DNA of 64,000 nt from Rebecca billardiae RCC1528 (taxonomy: Eukaryota; Haptophyta), in the NCBI GenBank assembly GCA_965240325.2, contig OZ251240.1:1550001-1614000 (forward strand), given 5' to 3'. Of this stretch, positions 1-11,045 are shown in pieces. The first letter of the stretch is position 1. The number at the start of each line of letters is the position of its first letter. The notes below the pieces were generated by a model. It worked only from the letters and a program-made list of their open reading frames with translations. It was not told where the DNA came from and did no database searches. The position numbers were made by a program, and so were the translations under genes.

Positions 1-2577
1 CAACCCCCACCGTGGGCCCACACTGGGGTTGGTTGGATGCTCATCCGGACAGTCGGTCGGGTGCCTTCTTGCCATACTCGGTATGCTCATCCGGACAGTC
101 GGTCGGGTGCCTTCTTGCCATACTCCGTACTCGCTAGCTTCGCCTCTGCGCCGTCCGTCCGAGCGCTGCCAGTGCCCTCGGCCGCACGCAGTATGCGCGG
201 GCCCGCAACCCGATGGCCGCTGCCGCGCTGCGTGTCCGGACGATCCCTTTCCGCGGCCGGCCGCCCCTTTTCTACTGTCCCTGGCTGCCTACTCAGCCCA
301 GGCTCTGCACAATTGATCGACTACAGACTTCTCCCTCACTCTTGGCAGTCGAAGAACGAGTTCTAGCCCCGAGCAGCCGGGCGCCGACCGTGCGGGCGTA
401 GTCAGTCAGGCGAGGTGCCGAGGTCGGGCGGACATGCTGCGCGTGATGATACCGCCAGATGAGCGAGCGCGACTGCGCGAATAGCTTTGACAGCTTCCGT
501 GCCGACCATCGTCGTCTCCGGACCACTCCTGAACTCAGCGCAACATGAACCGTGATCACGACCCGGCCCACTGCGGCGTGCACGCACAGTTCTCGTCCTG
601 CCAGCTTACGCGGCCCGTGGGCCGAACGTAGCTACGTGCCAAGTCAGGCCTGGCAGGCCCCGGACGCGGGGCTGCAGACCACCGGTGCCGACTCAGTTGC
701 CATCAATACGCCATACGGCGGCCGATCATGGGGCACGGGCGGGCCTCACTGGCTGATCTCTCCGCCCGGCCACCTGTCCGACTTCAGTGAGCGCGCAGCC
801 GGCTCAGGGCTGCTGCGTGCACGCTGTGCACGGGCCGGCCTGGCGCTGACTGGCTTCGGAGTGGCTCGCCGGGGCCGCACCGAGCCCGGGGCACCGCCCT
901 ACCGGCGCGACCCGCCCACAGACCGCGCCGGCGCGGCTGCCGTGCGCCTTGAAGCCGTGCGTTCACTATATAGTAGCGACTGTGGCCCGACTCTACTGCG
1001 CCCACCGACCGCGCCGGCTGACGCGGTCACGCGCGGGCCAGCGCCGCGGTCCGGGCCCCGGCGGCCCGCGGGCGCGGCCCGCGCGGCCGCCGCGGCGGGC
1101 CGCGGATGCCGCCGCTCGGGGCCCCGCTGCGGCCCGCGTCTGCCCGATGCGGCGGAGCCGGCTGCACGCCGGTCTCTCTTATTTGAACCTAACTATATAC
1201 GGGTGCTGTACAACCTGCTCACTGCTGAGTTTCTGACGATCGGAACGGGAATGCTGCTGCCATCATGACATTCTGGCCTCAGCCGTAGGTCACATCACTC
1301 GGACGAATGCGCACCGTCGTTCCGCGGCGCCGGCTGGGAGTCCGAGGGAGACGGAGTCGGCGGCCGGCGCCGGATTCGAACTGGACACTGCTGCCTTCGA
1401 GATCCTTGTCGTTCCTGGGCGCCGCCGGCCGTGCACGGCGGGCGCCCGGTCTGCGTGCCACAATGCTGCGTCACAAGTCGGAGCTCGTGCGTCGCGGCCT
1501 CGGTCCGCGGTGAGTCGGTCGGCGCCGGCGGCATGGCCCGAGCTCCGCGTGTGGGCGGGCGGCGGTGCGGGCTGCCCGCGAGCGCCGCTGGGAAGGATGC
1601 GTCGGCGATGTGATGACAAGCGCGACGATGCCCGAGGCGCCAGGTGAGAAGCACGGCGCTCGTCGGGACGTGACGCGCGCGCGCCCGGTCGGGATCGGCT
1701 GGGCAGCGAGGCTATGCATGCTTCTGCTCGCAGGCGCCACGCTCGAAGCAGACTGTGCACGGCTGGCGCCACTTGCCCCGGAAGGCGCACGTATCAACCG
1801 TGCCGTATGCAGTTCGTGGCGTCATCGACGCGCCGCGCCGAACCAGGTCCCACGCTGCTCGGAGCGGGAGCAGCAGGCCATCGCTGCCGCGTGCGCCGGC
1901 CGAGGGCGGTCCGGCGACGGTGGAGAGGGCGGTGGGGCGCCGGCTGGTGGCGTTGGGCAGAGCGGCGGCAAACGCACGAGCCACGCGTGCGAGCATTGCA
2001 CTCTCGGCGCTGGCGGGAGGCGGCGAGTCGGCGAGGGAAGGTCTCGACGGTCGCGAAGGGCTCTCGAGACGTCGGTGTGGTCGCGAGTTCGCGACTCGCA
2101 AGGTGCGCAAAAGGGCCAACGGAGAGGGGGGGGGGCCGCCCCGCCCCAATCGGCACGAGAGGACGGACGAGGGTGCGAGGTTTCAACTCGAGGCGGCGGT
2201 TTGGCTAATGAGATTGCGTGCATGATGAAATAGGGGGCAGGTGGCGGGTTCCGTCCGTCATTGGGTCGTCATCCGAGATTGATTGGTCAGATTGCAGGCG
2301 CTCCAATTAATGAAGCCTGGCATTCAAGCAGAATCGGGGTAAGATGCAGTGATGCACGCTCCCCGATTGGTGGTTGCGAGAGCGGGCGGCATCACGGCTG
2401 ATGCAGTCGAGACGAGGCGAGTGTCCAACGAGATCCACTCCGGGCGCGAGCAAATCAGGGCGATCCGGTTCGGGACCGCCATCGCCCACCCGCTTGACGC
2501 TTCTTGAATCTTGAGGCAGCATGGGGCCATGGGCTGCATGGGCCGGCCGGAGTAAGCAGCAAGCAGCGCGCGGCACG
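1..2577. other. Gene-free left region
   Basis: Apart from the short tandem repeat near the left edge I see no gene here. Several frames stay open for 100-220 codons because the DNA is very GC-rich. Their translations are Arg/Ala/Gly-rich, overlap on both strands and show no recognisable domain. The last 300 bases before the sulfotransferase have lower GC and probably hold its promoter and 5' UTR. Confidence 0.5.
37..128. repeat. 46-bp tandem duplication
   Basis: Two adjacent copies of a 46-bp unit beginning ATGCTCATCCGGACAGTCGG start at 37 and 83. They are almost identical, with a difference only near the end of the second copy. This is a simple local duplication in non-coding DNA. Confidence 0.85.
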
Positions 2578-3846
2578 ATGCTTCTGCCGAGCCTCGTCGT
2601 GTGGGCATCGTCGCTTCCTGGGGCGCAGCCCCAGGCGGCATTCGACTGCACCGGTAACGCCCGCCGCTCGATCCCCAACCTGTGCGCGTGCGCGCTCTCG
2701 CCGAAGCTGCGAGCCGCCGTGCGGCGCGGGGACGTGCAGGTGCTCTTCGCGCACCTCCCAAAGGCGGGGGGCACGACGGCGGAGGCGTTCTTCGACGACT
2801 ACCTGCGCAAGGCGAGCGGGCGCAAGCCCAGGCGCTTCGCGCTGCCCCGGCCGCGCGACGTCGACCGCTGGTACGCGCTCAAGCCGGAGCAGCGCACAAG
2901 CACGCGGCTGCTCGTGAGCAAGGCGAGCGCGCAGCTCGACGACGCCGCGCGCGTCGACGCGCGCGGGCTCCCGCGGCTGATGGCGACGACGCTGCGCGAC
3001 CCGGTCGAGCGCATCCTCTCGCACTTCCGGTACATCCAGCCCGCCGCGCACGCCCGGCTCGTCGAGTGGGGGATGGGCGTACCACTCAGCCGGCGCGCGC
3101 GGCCGGGAGGCTGCACCGTGCGCGGCCTCAACGCGACGGACCTCGGCGCGTTCGCGCGCTGGTACCGCGCGCACCGCACGCACCTGATCGACGTGAGCAA
3201 CCTCGCGGTGCGGCTGCTGGTGACCAGGCGCGAGAACAGCGCCCACGCGCTGGCGAGCCAGTCCGAGTCCTACTGGGACGACCCAAAGTGCATGCCGACC
3301 GCGCTGCCGCTGCCCGCGGTGAGCTCGTCCGATCTCGCGCACGCGCAGCGCCGGCTCGCGCGCATGGCGCTGGTGGGGCTGGTGCACGACATGGGGACGG
3401 TGCTCCGCGTGTGGCGCGCCGCGCTCGGGATGGGCGCCGCCGAGCACGCGCCGCCGCCGCCCGCGCCCGCACGGAACGCCTCCCGCCCAACCGGAAAGTC
3501 CGGGTCCGGAAAGTCCGGGTGGATGTGCGGCGAGAGCCAATCAAACGACTGCACGGGGGCGACGGGCGCGCGCGCGGCGCTCGAGCGCGAGTGGCCGGCG
3601 CTGGTGCGGCAGATCGAGGCGGACAACCGCTTCGACATGCAGCTGTGGGCGTACGCCACGTCTCTCTACGAGCTGCAGCTGCGCGCGTGCAACGACCGCC
3701 TGCGCCGCCCCAAGCAGCAGCACTCCGCCAGCCTCGACAACGCGCCGACACGGCTGCCGCGCCAGCCGACGCCGACGGCGCGCGGCCCGCTGGCGGACAG
3801 GCTCCGGCCCCGTCGGAAGCAGCAGCCTGGCAGTGGCACGCGGTGA
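2578..3846 (+). CDS. Secreted/Golgi sulfotransferase-like protein
   Basis: Likely transfers sulfate from PAPS to a glycan in the secretory pathway. The 422-residue protein starts with a hydrophobic signal or signal-anchor (MLLPSLVVWASSLPG). It carries a 5'-phosphosulfate loop, HLPKAGGTT, about 60 residues in, and a 3'-phosphate motif, RDPVERILSHF, near residue 140. Both are typical of the Sulfotransfer_2 group (heparan 2-O/6-O and chondroitin types). An upstream in-frame ATG at 2521 adds 19 residues, but those codons lack the gene's GC-rich third positions, so 2578 is preferred. The C-terminal 70 residues are basic, Pro-rich and probably disordered. Acceptor substrate is unknown. A second sulfotransferase-like gene lies at 23749-24696. 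Confidence 0.8.
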   Translation: MLLPSLVVWASSLPGAQPQAAFDCTGNARRSIPNLCACALSPKLRAAVRRGDVQVLFAHLPKAGGTTAEAFFDDYLRKASGRKPRRFALPRPRDVDRWYALKPEQRTSTRLLVSKASAQLDDAARVDARGLPRLMATTLRDPVERILSHFRYIQPAAHARLVEWGMGVPLSRRARPGGCTVRGLNATDLGAFARWYRAHRTHLIDVSNLAVRLLVTRRENSAHALASQSESYWDDPKCMPTALPLPAVSSSDLAHAQRRLARMALVGLVHDMGTVLRVWRAALGMGAAEHAPPPPAPARNASRPTGKSGSGKSGWMCGESQSNDCTGATGARAALEREWPALVRQIEADNRFDMQLWAYATSLYELQLRACNDRLRRPKQQHSASLDNAPTRLPRQPTPTARGPLADRLRPRRKQQPGSGTR

Positions 3847-4257
3847 CAGCCATGCACGCCGTAGCTGCAGGCACGGCCCACGGCCCACGCACTGCACATC
3901 GCCGCATGCCATGGCGGGCCCGGAGGCTCCTGCCAGTATCTAGAGTATGAAGTGATGAACAGTGATACGCATGCAGGATGATGCATCGTCATGAACGAAT
4001 CGTACTCGTACAGTTTACTCAGAATAACACAGCTCAGGCAGGCGAGATGTAGGCTACGACTACCTGAACGAGTCCGGGTCTGGGCTCTGGCGCGGCCTTG
4101 CTGCAGCAGTCCGCAGGGCGCAGGCTGCCAGGCTGCTGCAGCAGGATCGGTCCGGGCTGCGCGCGAATAAGCAGCAAGCTAGCCGAACCAGGTCTGCAAC
4201 AGCATCGCGAGTAGGTCACCCCCGGCACGGGCCCGAGCGCAAGCGCGCGGGCGCGAG

Positions 4258-6888
4258 ATGGCCGCGGCGGCAGCGGGCGGCGGCGGCGGCGGCGGCGCGC
4301 TCGCGGCGATCTTCGAGCGCGTGGGCGAGCTCGCGCCCACCTTCACCCCGACCTACCCCAACGCCACGCTCGCCGGCGTCGACGTCGAGTACGACGTGCT
4401 CGCGCTGATTGTTGCGCGGCTGCGCGCGAGAGAGTTGCACGCGCTCGGCGCGACGTGCCGCGCGCTGCGCGCGCTGTGCGCGCGGGCGGTGCCGGGGATG
4501 CGGCTGGAGCTCTACCCGCACCAGCGCGCCTCGCTCGCGTGGATGCTCGCGCGCGAGGCCGAGCGCCCGCACCGCGGCGGCATCCTAGCGGACGAGCCGG
4601 GCACGGGCAAAACGATCACGGTCGCGGCGCTCCTGTGCAAGACGGCGGGGCTGTGGAGCGGCGGCGCGGAGTCGGAGGGTGCGGGTGCGTGCAAGGCGGC
4701 GCGGCGCGACGACGACGCCTGGGCCAGGCTCACGCCCACCTACCGCCGCCTCGAGCTCGTGCGCGTGCTCCGCCGACTGCGCGAGCGCGCGCCGCACGAA
4801 TTTCCGTTTTTCGAAAAAGGCGCCGCGCGCGACGCGGCGCGGCTGCCCGGGTACGCGCGGGTGGTGGGGCGGCCGGCGGTGGACTACGCGGGCGTGGCGA
4901 CCGACGAGGCCGCCGCGCGCCTGCACACCCTCGCCGACGTGCGCGCCGCGCTCGCCCAAGTCACCGACAACGCGATCCTCTACTGGAGCCACGAGGAGAG
5001 GCGCGCGGCCGCGGCGGCCGACGACGGCTTGCTGCGGCGCGCGCGCACGGTGCGCGCGGCGGCGGAGACGCTGGCGGGCGCGCTGGACGAGGCGATCGGC
5101 GGCGTGCTCCGCCGCGCGCCGCCGCCGCGCCCCGCGCCGCGCGCGTCGCGCGCCACGCTCATCGTCGTGCCGCGCCCGCTGCTGCAGCACTGGCGCGAGC
5201 AACTGAGCTGGCACGTCGATCGAAGCATTTTGGGCGCCGAGATTCTGTTCGACGAGCGGTTCGGGATGGACGCGGGTGCGGCGCGGCGCGGCGGCGGCGG
5301 TCGGCGCGACCCGCTCGACGGCGCGGACGCCGACGACGACGCGTGCGCCGCGCGCCTCGCGCGCTGCGCCGCCTTCGTCACCTGCGCCGAGCGGCTCTCG
5401 CTCGAGCATAGCGCGCGCGGCGCGCGCTCGGTACTCACGCGGGTAAAGTGGGTACGGGTGCTCGCGGACGAGGGGCACTTCCTCGGCGGCGGCGCGCTCA
5501 CCGCGGCGAAGGCGCTGCTCGGCGGCCTCCACGCCGAGCGGCGCTGGGTCATCTCCGGCACGCCCGCCAAGGAGACGGCGCTCGCCGAGGGGTTGCGCGG
5601 CCTCGACGGATTATTATCTTTTCTGCGCCACCCGGCGCGAAAGCGCTTTGGCGCGGAGCTCGGCCGCCCGCTCGCGCGCGGCGCGCCCGGCGCGGCGGAC
5701 GCGCTGGTGCGCTTCCTCCGCGGCGTGATGGTGCGGCAGCTCAAGCGGCGCATCGCGCTGCCGCCGCCGCGCCGCCGCGTCGTCACCCTCCGCTGCTCCG
5801 CCGCCGAGCGGCTCGCGTATAACACCGTCGCGGGCTATATCGGCGCGAATTTGCTTCTGACCGGGCTGCGGGGCGGCACGCGCGGCGCGGGCGCGGACGC
5901 GTCGCTGCTGCACGCGGCGAACGCGCGCGAGGCGCGCGTCGCGCTGGACAACGCGCGGCTCGCGTGCAACGGCGGCGGCGCCTTCGTCGCGCAGCTCGCG
6001 CCGCCATTCTTTGACGAAACAAGAGACACGCTCGCCGAGCGGTACCGCGCGCCGCCGGACGTCGTCGAGCGCGCGTGCGACTTCATGCGCGGCGCGTGCG
6101 TCGGGCGCGCGGCGGCGTGCGACGCGTGCGGCGTCGCCTCGCTGCTCCAGCTCATCATGCCCGCGTGCGGCCACCTCGCCTGCGCCGAGTGCGTTCGCGC
6201 CGCCACCGCCGGCGCGGCCGACGCGGACGCGGACGCGGGCGCGGCCGACTCGACGGCGCGAGAGCCGCCGCCGCCCGCGTGCCCCGCGTGCTCGGCGCCC
6301 TTCCCCGCGCCGACGTACCTCAAGTGCGCGCGGTGCGAGCACGTGCGCTGCGCGCACGCCGCGCCGCGCGAGCCGTTCACCGAGCACCCCGTCGACGCCT
6401 TCGCCTACCTCCAGCCAGGCTTCGAGCTCGCGTGGGCCGAGACGCGCCGCGAAAATGCCGCGCTGGAATTGGAAAAGGCATATAAATGCGCCGCGCTCGC
6501 GCGGCGGCGCAGGGCGGCTGCTGCGGCGAGGGAGGGCGAGGCGGGGCACGCGAGCGCGCCGCCGCAGCTGTTGCTGCCGCCGCCGACGACGGCACCGGCG
6601 GCGGTGGCGACGACGACGGCGCCGGGCGGCGCCTTCATCACGCCCGAGCGCCGCCGCCTCGCGAGCGCCGCCGCCGAGCCGGCGGCGCCGGCCGACGGCG
6701 GCGGCGCGCCCGCGGCGGTGGCGGTGCCGCCTGCGCCGAGTGCCGCCACCGTGACGCCTGCGGGCACGTGCGCCGGCACGAGCGCCGATCGCATCGCGAT
6801 CGCGGCGGGGCCGAGCGCCGACGCCGCTGGCCCGGCCGTGGGGACGGCCGGTGCCGCCACCGGAAGCGGCGGCGCGAGCGGCGCTGCG

Positions 6889-6949
<61 letters not shown>

Positions 6950-8637
6950 CGGACGGCAGCGCGCTCGAGATCGGCGCTGGCAGCAGCGCTCGCGAGGAGG
7001 AGGACGAGGGCGAGGAGGGCGGGCTGGGCTCGCTGCCGCACAGCAAGGCGGCGTACATCATCTCGCGCCTCACCGAGCTGCGAGACGCCGCGCCGCCCGC
7101 CGCCGCCGCCGCCGCCGTCGTCGACCGCCGCGCCGCGCCCGCCGCGCCGCGCCGTGACGGCGGCGGCGCCGAGCGCGGCGGCGGCGACGGCGGCGCAGAC
7201 GTGCGCGTGGTGGTGTACTCCGAGTCGCGCAAGGCGCTCGATGGCGTGGGCCACTACCTGTACTCGCACTTTGGCGACGACGCCGTCGCGCAGTTCTGGG
7301 GCCGCTACCGCAGCTCCGAATTAAATAAATTCCGCTCGCGCGCCGTGCACACGTGGCGGTGCGCAGCGTGCCCGGCGCGGCGCGACGGCCGCGACGGCGG
7401 CGCCGGCTCGGCGGCCGGGTGGCGCGAGGTGGAGTGGCCGGAGGATCGGTGCTACGGGCGGCACCTGACGGTGCTCGTGGAGGTGCTGCAGCCGCCCGCC
7501 GCGCCGCAGCCGCCCGCCGCCGCCGCCGCCGCGCACGACGCGCCACCGCCCGCGCCCGCCGCGCAGCCGCCGCCCGAGCCGGCGGCGCCGGCGCCGGCTG
7601 GCCTCGGCACGAAAACGCTTCGGGTCGTCGTGAACGAGGAGGAGGTGCTGGGGTTCGCGCCGGGGCGGCGATGGGCCGTGGGCGAGCCCGTGCGCGTGCC
7701 GCGCGCGGCGCTTCCCGCCGGCGCGCTGCCTGTCGGCGGCGGCCTCGGCGGCGGCGGCGGCCTCGGCGGCGGCGGCGGCGGCGGTGTGGGCGGCAACGGC
7801 GGCGGCCTCGGCGGCGGCGGCGGCGGCGGTGTGGGCGGCAACGGCGGCGGCCTCGGCGGCGGCGGTGTGGGCGGCAACGGCGGCAACGGCGGCGGCTTAT
7901 TTGGCGGCGGTGGTGGCGGCGGCGTTTGGGTCGAGGGGCGGATCCACTCGTTCGCGCGGTGCAACGCGCGCATCCCGCCGGGCGCGGCGCTCGCCGAGCG
8001 GCCGTGCGACTGCTTCATCCTCCTGCTCACGCGCGACGGCTCGCACGGGCTCGATTTGTCGATGGTGAGCCATCTATTTTTGATCGACCAGATTTGGGAG
8101 CCGACTGTTGAGGCGCAGGTCGTGGCGCGCGCCTTCCGCATGGGCGCGGCGGCGTCCGTCGTGGTGGAGCAGCTGCTGATGGGCGGGACGGTGGAGGAGG
8201 AGCTCCACCTGCTGCACCGCAGGCAGCGCGCGCGGCGCGCGGCCAAGCGCGACGCCGGCGCGGACGCGGACGCGGACGCGGACGCCGACGCGGACGGCGG
8301 GGCGGACGCGCGGGGCAACGAGCGCGGCGGCGCCAAGCGGCAGGCGGTCGGCGGCGGCGAGGGCGCGCCCACGGCGGTGCCGGTGCCCGCGCCCACGTCG
8401 GCGCGCGTCGAGCGCCACCGCGACGAGGCCAAGGTGCACCACCTCCTGCGCTCGCTGGCCTTCATTCGCGACGGCGCCGACGGCGCGGGCGCGCCGAGGC
8501 CCAGAGGCACAGGACTCGCAGGGGAGCCGCTGCGCCGGCGGCGCGTGACGGTGGCGGAGGCGGAGCTCAGCGCTGAGGCGGCGGCCGGCGCGGCCGGCGC
8601 GGGCCTTCTCGCGGGGCCAGGCGCCGTACCTCACTAG
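4258..8637 (+). CDS. F-box / SNF2-family helicase with RING finger
   Basis: Predicted nuclear SNF2 ATPase of the RAD5/HLTF-like class, joined to an F-box as in plant F-box/SNF2 proteins. It probably remodels chromatin or acts in ubiquitin-coupled DNA damage tolerance. One uninterrupted 1459-residue frame. An F-box-like helix set lies at residues 43-75, a Q-type start (LYPHQRASLAWML) near 85, and Walker A DEPGTGKT at 112-119. Motif II reads DEGH (404-407) instead of DEAH. A RING-like Cys/His cluster runs from CDACG (about 621) to CPAC (about 676). A poly-Gly run sits near 879-896. The C-terminal helicase lobe begins with VVVYSESRKAL (about 984) and ends with motif VI-like QVVARAFRMG (about 1287-1296). 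The two halves of that lobe are split by more than 200 low-complexity residues. No intron is needed to keep the frame, though in-frame introns in the Gly-rich parts cannot be excluded. Confidence 0.85.
6890..6939 (+). repeat. (GGC)n trinucleotide run coding poly-Gly
   Basis: About sixteen GGC triplets in a row inside the SNF2 gene, translated as poly-glycine between the RING finger and the C-terminal helicase lobe. Likely length-variable. Confidence 0.9.
7735..7926 (+). repeat. Gly-rich coding minisatellite
   Basis: Imperfect tandem units of roughly 33-50 bp built from GGC triplets with interspersed CTC, GTG and AAC codons, giving repeated GGLGGGG and GVGGNGG peptides. It lies inside the C-terminal helicase lobe of the SNF2 gene and keeps the frame because all units are multiples of three. 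Confidence 0.8.
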
Positions 8638-8889
8638 CGGCTTGCGTGAGACTGGCGTCGGGTCCGCATGGGCGGCGCCGAGCGGGGCCCCATGACGAGG
8701 GAGTCTTCGGAATGAATGCACGGCCGCCATCGTAGAGCACCACAATGGCCGCTCCCGGAATCCCGGATCGCCGAGGTCCTGCTCAGCGGCGGGCCGCCCG
8801 GCGGCCCCAGCGCTCCCGGAAAAGCGGCGTGAAAAGGCAGGTGGCGGCACGGCGCGCGCCCGATGCCTGCAACAGCGGCAGCAGCGGCC

Positions 8890-10233
8890 ATGAGCGCGGC
8901 GCAGGCGCAGCACCGGTGGCGCAGGCGCGGCGCGTGGGCGCTGGGCGGCGGGACGGTCGTCGCCGCGCTCGTCCTCTGCGCCGTCGCCTGGCACTCCCCC
9001 GCGCACGACGAGCTGCCCGCCGCGCTCGTGCCGGCGCCGCTCGAGGCCGCGCCGCCGCCGCTCGAGAAGTCGTATCAGGCATGCATGAGTTGCATGGCGG
9101 CGACGTGCGACAAATCGTCGGTGCAGCCCGGGCCCGAGGAGAAGAAGGGCAAGGGCAATCACAGCCGGACGCGCGCACGCGCGGGCCACGGCGCGAACGC
9201 CCACCACCGCACCACCCACCACGCCAAGGGGCGAGGCAAGGGCGGCGGCAAGGGCGGCGGCGGCACTGGCGGCACCGGCGGCGGCCATGGCGGCGGCGGC
9301 TGCGCGGCGACGTACGCCGACCCGTCGGGCGCCGAGCGGTACTACTGCATGTGCAAGTGCTGCCGCATGCAGTGCGGCCTCAACCGCCTGTGCTCGACCA
9401 AGCCCGACGCGGCGTCGCCGCCGCCGCCGCCGCCGGCCGGGCTTGCTGAGGCGCGAGCCGTCGTCGATGACCTCGGCGCGCTGGGCAACCCGTGCGCCGA
9501 GCTCGGCAGCGCGGTGATCACGGAGGCGATCCGCTTCGTCGGCTCGCGCTGCGTGCAGGTCTGCCTCCCCGCCACGCGCAAGAACGACTTCTTGCGCCGC
9601 GGGCTCATCTTCGGGCGCGGCTGGTGCGGGCAGCACGGGTACACCGAATATGAAACGGACGCTCTGAACGAGGGGGTGCACGCGTTCGTGTTCGCTCCGG
9701 GCGAGGGCGTGGTGGTGGAGCGGCCCGACGCGGGCGACGGGGTGGCCGCGCTGGCGCCGCCGCCGCCGCTCAGCACCGTCCGCCCCGCGCCGCGCTCGCC
9801 GCCGTCCCCGCCGCCGGCGCCGCTGCGCCCGCCGCTCGGCGACGCGACGCCCAACGCTCGGAACACCGTCAACTTCACCGACGTGAACCCGTGCGTCGCG
9901 GCGAAGGAGGAGCACAAGAACGTGATGGTCGACGCGACGAAGGTGAGCGGGCGCACGTGCACCCAGGTCTGCCTGCCCGAGGCCTTCCGCCTCATCGGCG
10001 AGAAGCGAGGCATCCACACGGGCAACGGCTCGTGTGTCGACCGCGGCTACAACTCGTTCGTGACGTCGGGCAAGAACGGCGGCGTGTGGTGGTACGTCTT
10101 CATCGACTACCGGAAGCCCAAGCCGGGCGCGCCGATGCCGCCGCCGTCCTCGTCGCCGCCGGCGCTCCCGCCCCCGCCGCAGGGCGGCTGGGGCAATGCG
10201 GCCGGAGTCAGGCTTCTACGGCGTGGGCGGTGA
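8890..10233 (+). CDS. Membrane-anchored protein with duplicated Cys module, unknown function
   Basis: I do not recognise the family. The 447-residue product has a short basic N-terminus and one membrane segment (about residues 15-34), so it is predicted to be type II with a large extracytoplasmic part. After a Gly/His/Lys-rich linker comes a dense Cys cluster (CMCKCCRMQCG). Two copies of a module of about 70 residues follow, from about 200 and 333. Each begins NPC, contains (V/T)QVCLP, then a Phe/Leu-rich stretch and a GxGxC or GxGWC site followed by GY, and ends in an aromatic VF segment. Pro/Ser-rich linkers separate the modules and close the protein. The start at 8890 (gccATGa) has a better context than the in-frame ATG at 8863, whose first codons have lower GC3. 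Confidence 0.7.
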   Translation: MSAAQAQHRWRRRGAWALGGGTVVAALVLCAVAWHSPAHDELPAALVPAPLEAAPPPLEKSYQACMSCMAATCDKSSVQPGPEEKKGKGNHSRTRARAGHGANAHHRTTHHAKGRGKGGGKGGGGTGGTGGGHGGGGCAATYADPSGAERYYCMCKCCRMQCGLNRLCSTKPDAASPPPPPPAGLAEARAVVDDLGALGNPCAELGSAVITEAIRFVGSRCVQVCLPATRKNDFLRRGLIFGRGWCGQHGYTEYETDALNEGVHAFVFAPGEGVVVERPDAGDGVAALAPPPPLSTVRPAPRSPPSPPPAPLRPPLGDATPNARNTVNFTDVNPCVAAKEEHKNVMVDATKVSGRTCTQVCLPEAFRLIGEKRGIHTGNGSCVDRGYNSFVTSGKNGGVWWYVFIDYRKPKPGAPMPPPSSSPPALPPPPQGGWGNAAGVRLLRRGR

Positions 10234-10487
10234 GTGACTCACGAGTCACTGCGTGCTCAATGATGGACGGATTCAGTCTGCTTAGATGATGTTATTAGAC
10301 GTATCCCGCGGCGTCCACGATACGACCCGCGGTCGCCTCCATCGTATATATATAACTATACTGAGACGACTGTGCCATGACGATGATGACGACGAGTTCA
10401 CTACTAATGTGCAGAAGGCATCATATACTGATCAGCTGCATATCAGCATCAGTATATATCGTCATCCGATCGGCCGGTGCCTGACTA

Positions 10488-11045
10488 CAGGCAATCGCGG
10501 GCAATAAGGAGCTGTCACGTTAAGAAACTGGGGCTTGCTATCTGCGGATCTGGCCTAGAAACTGAGACTAGCGATTGGCTGGTTCGCTATATACGCATAG
10601 TCACACTAAGAAACCGGGAAGCGTCCTACGACTACGTCGTCCCGGCTGACGAGTGGTCCGCCGAGACTCGAGACTCGAGAGCGAGGCGCAGTCGGCCCGT
10701 CGGGGACGCGGCGCGCGGCCCGACTACGAGTACAGGCCAAGTCCTGACTTCTCCTGATGACTGACTCCTGGCCAGTGCACCGCAGCATCCATGCAACATC
10801 ATATGCCAGATTTGCTCCAAAAAGGCCCAAAACTTTCGTCGGCCTCGCCGGCCGGGCCTAAAGACTCAGCGCGGGGGGCTCTGCCCCCCTGCGCCCCCCG
10901 CGCCTGCGCGGCGGGCGGACTCCTAGCTAAGAAACTGAGACTCCGTAGGCGCTCGGGCTACCGAACGGCTAAGAAACCGAGGCTAGCCGTGAGATCTCTC
11001 GGACTTCTTAGACTTATATACGCTGTAATTGCCCGCGATTGCCTG
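10488..11045. mobile_element. TIR element, family 1, copy 1 (non-autonomous)
   Basis: 558-bp element bounded by perfect 18-bp terminal inverted repeats, CAGGCAATCGCGGGCAAT at 10488 and its reverse complement ending at 11045. It is flanked by TA on both sides, consistent with a TA target duplication as in Tc1/mariner-type elements. Internally the motif AAGAAAC(T/C)G(A/G)G recurs at about 10522, 10558, 10608, 10928 and 10971. A hairpin-forming GGGGGGCTCTGCCCCCC lies near 10876. No transposase frame. A second copy lies at 56094-56617. Confidence 0.85.

Noticed and set aside
1340-1420. tRNA-like T-loop (GTTCGAATCC on the minus strand near 1375)
   Set aside because: The T stem does not pair properly and no D arm or 7-bp acceptor stem fits at tRNA spacing.
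10488-11045. CRISPR-like array from the recurring AAGAAAC motifs
   Set aside because: The motifs are short, irregularly spaced and lie inside a TIR element in a eukaryotic genome.
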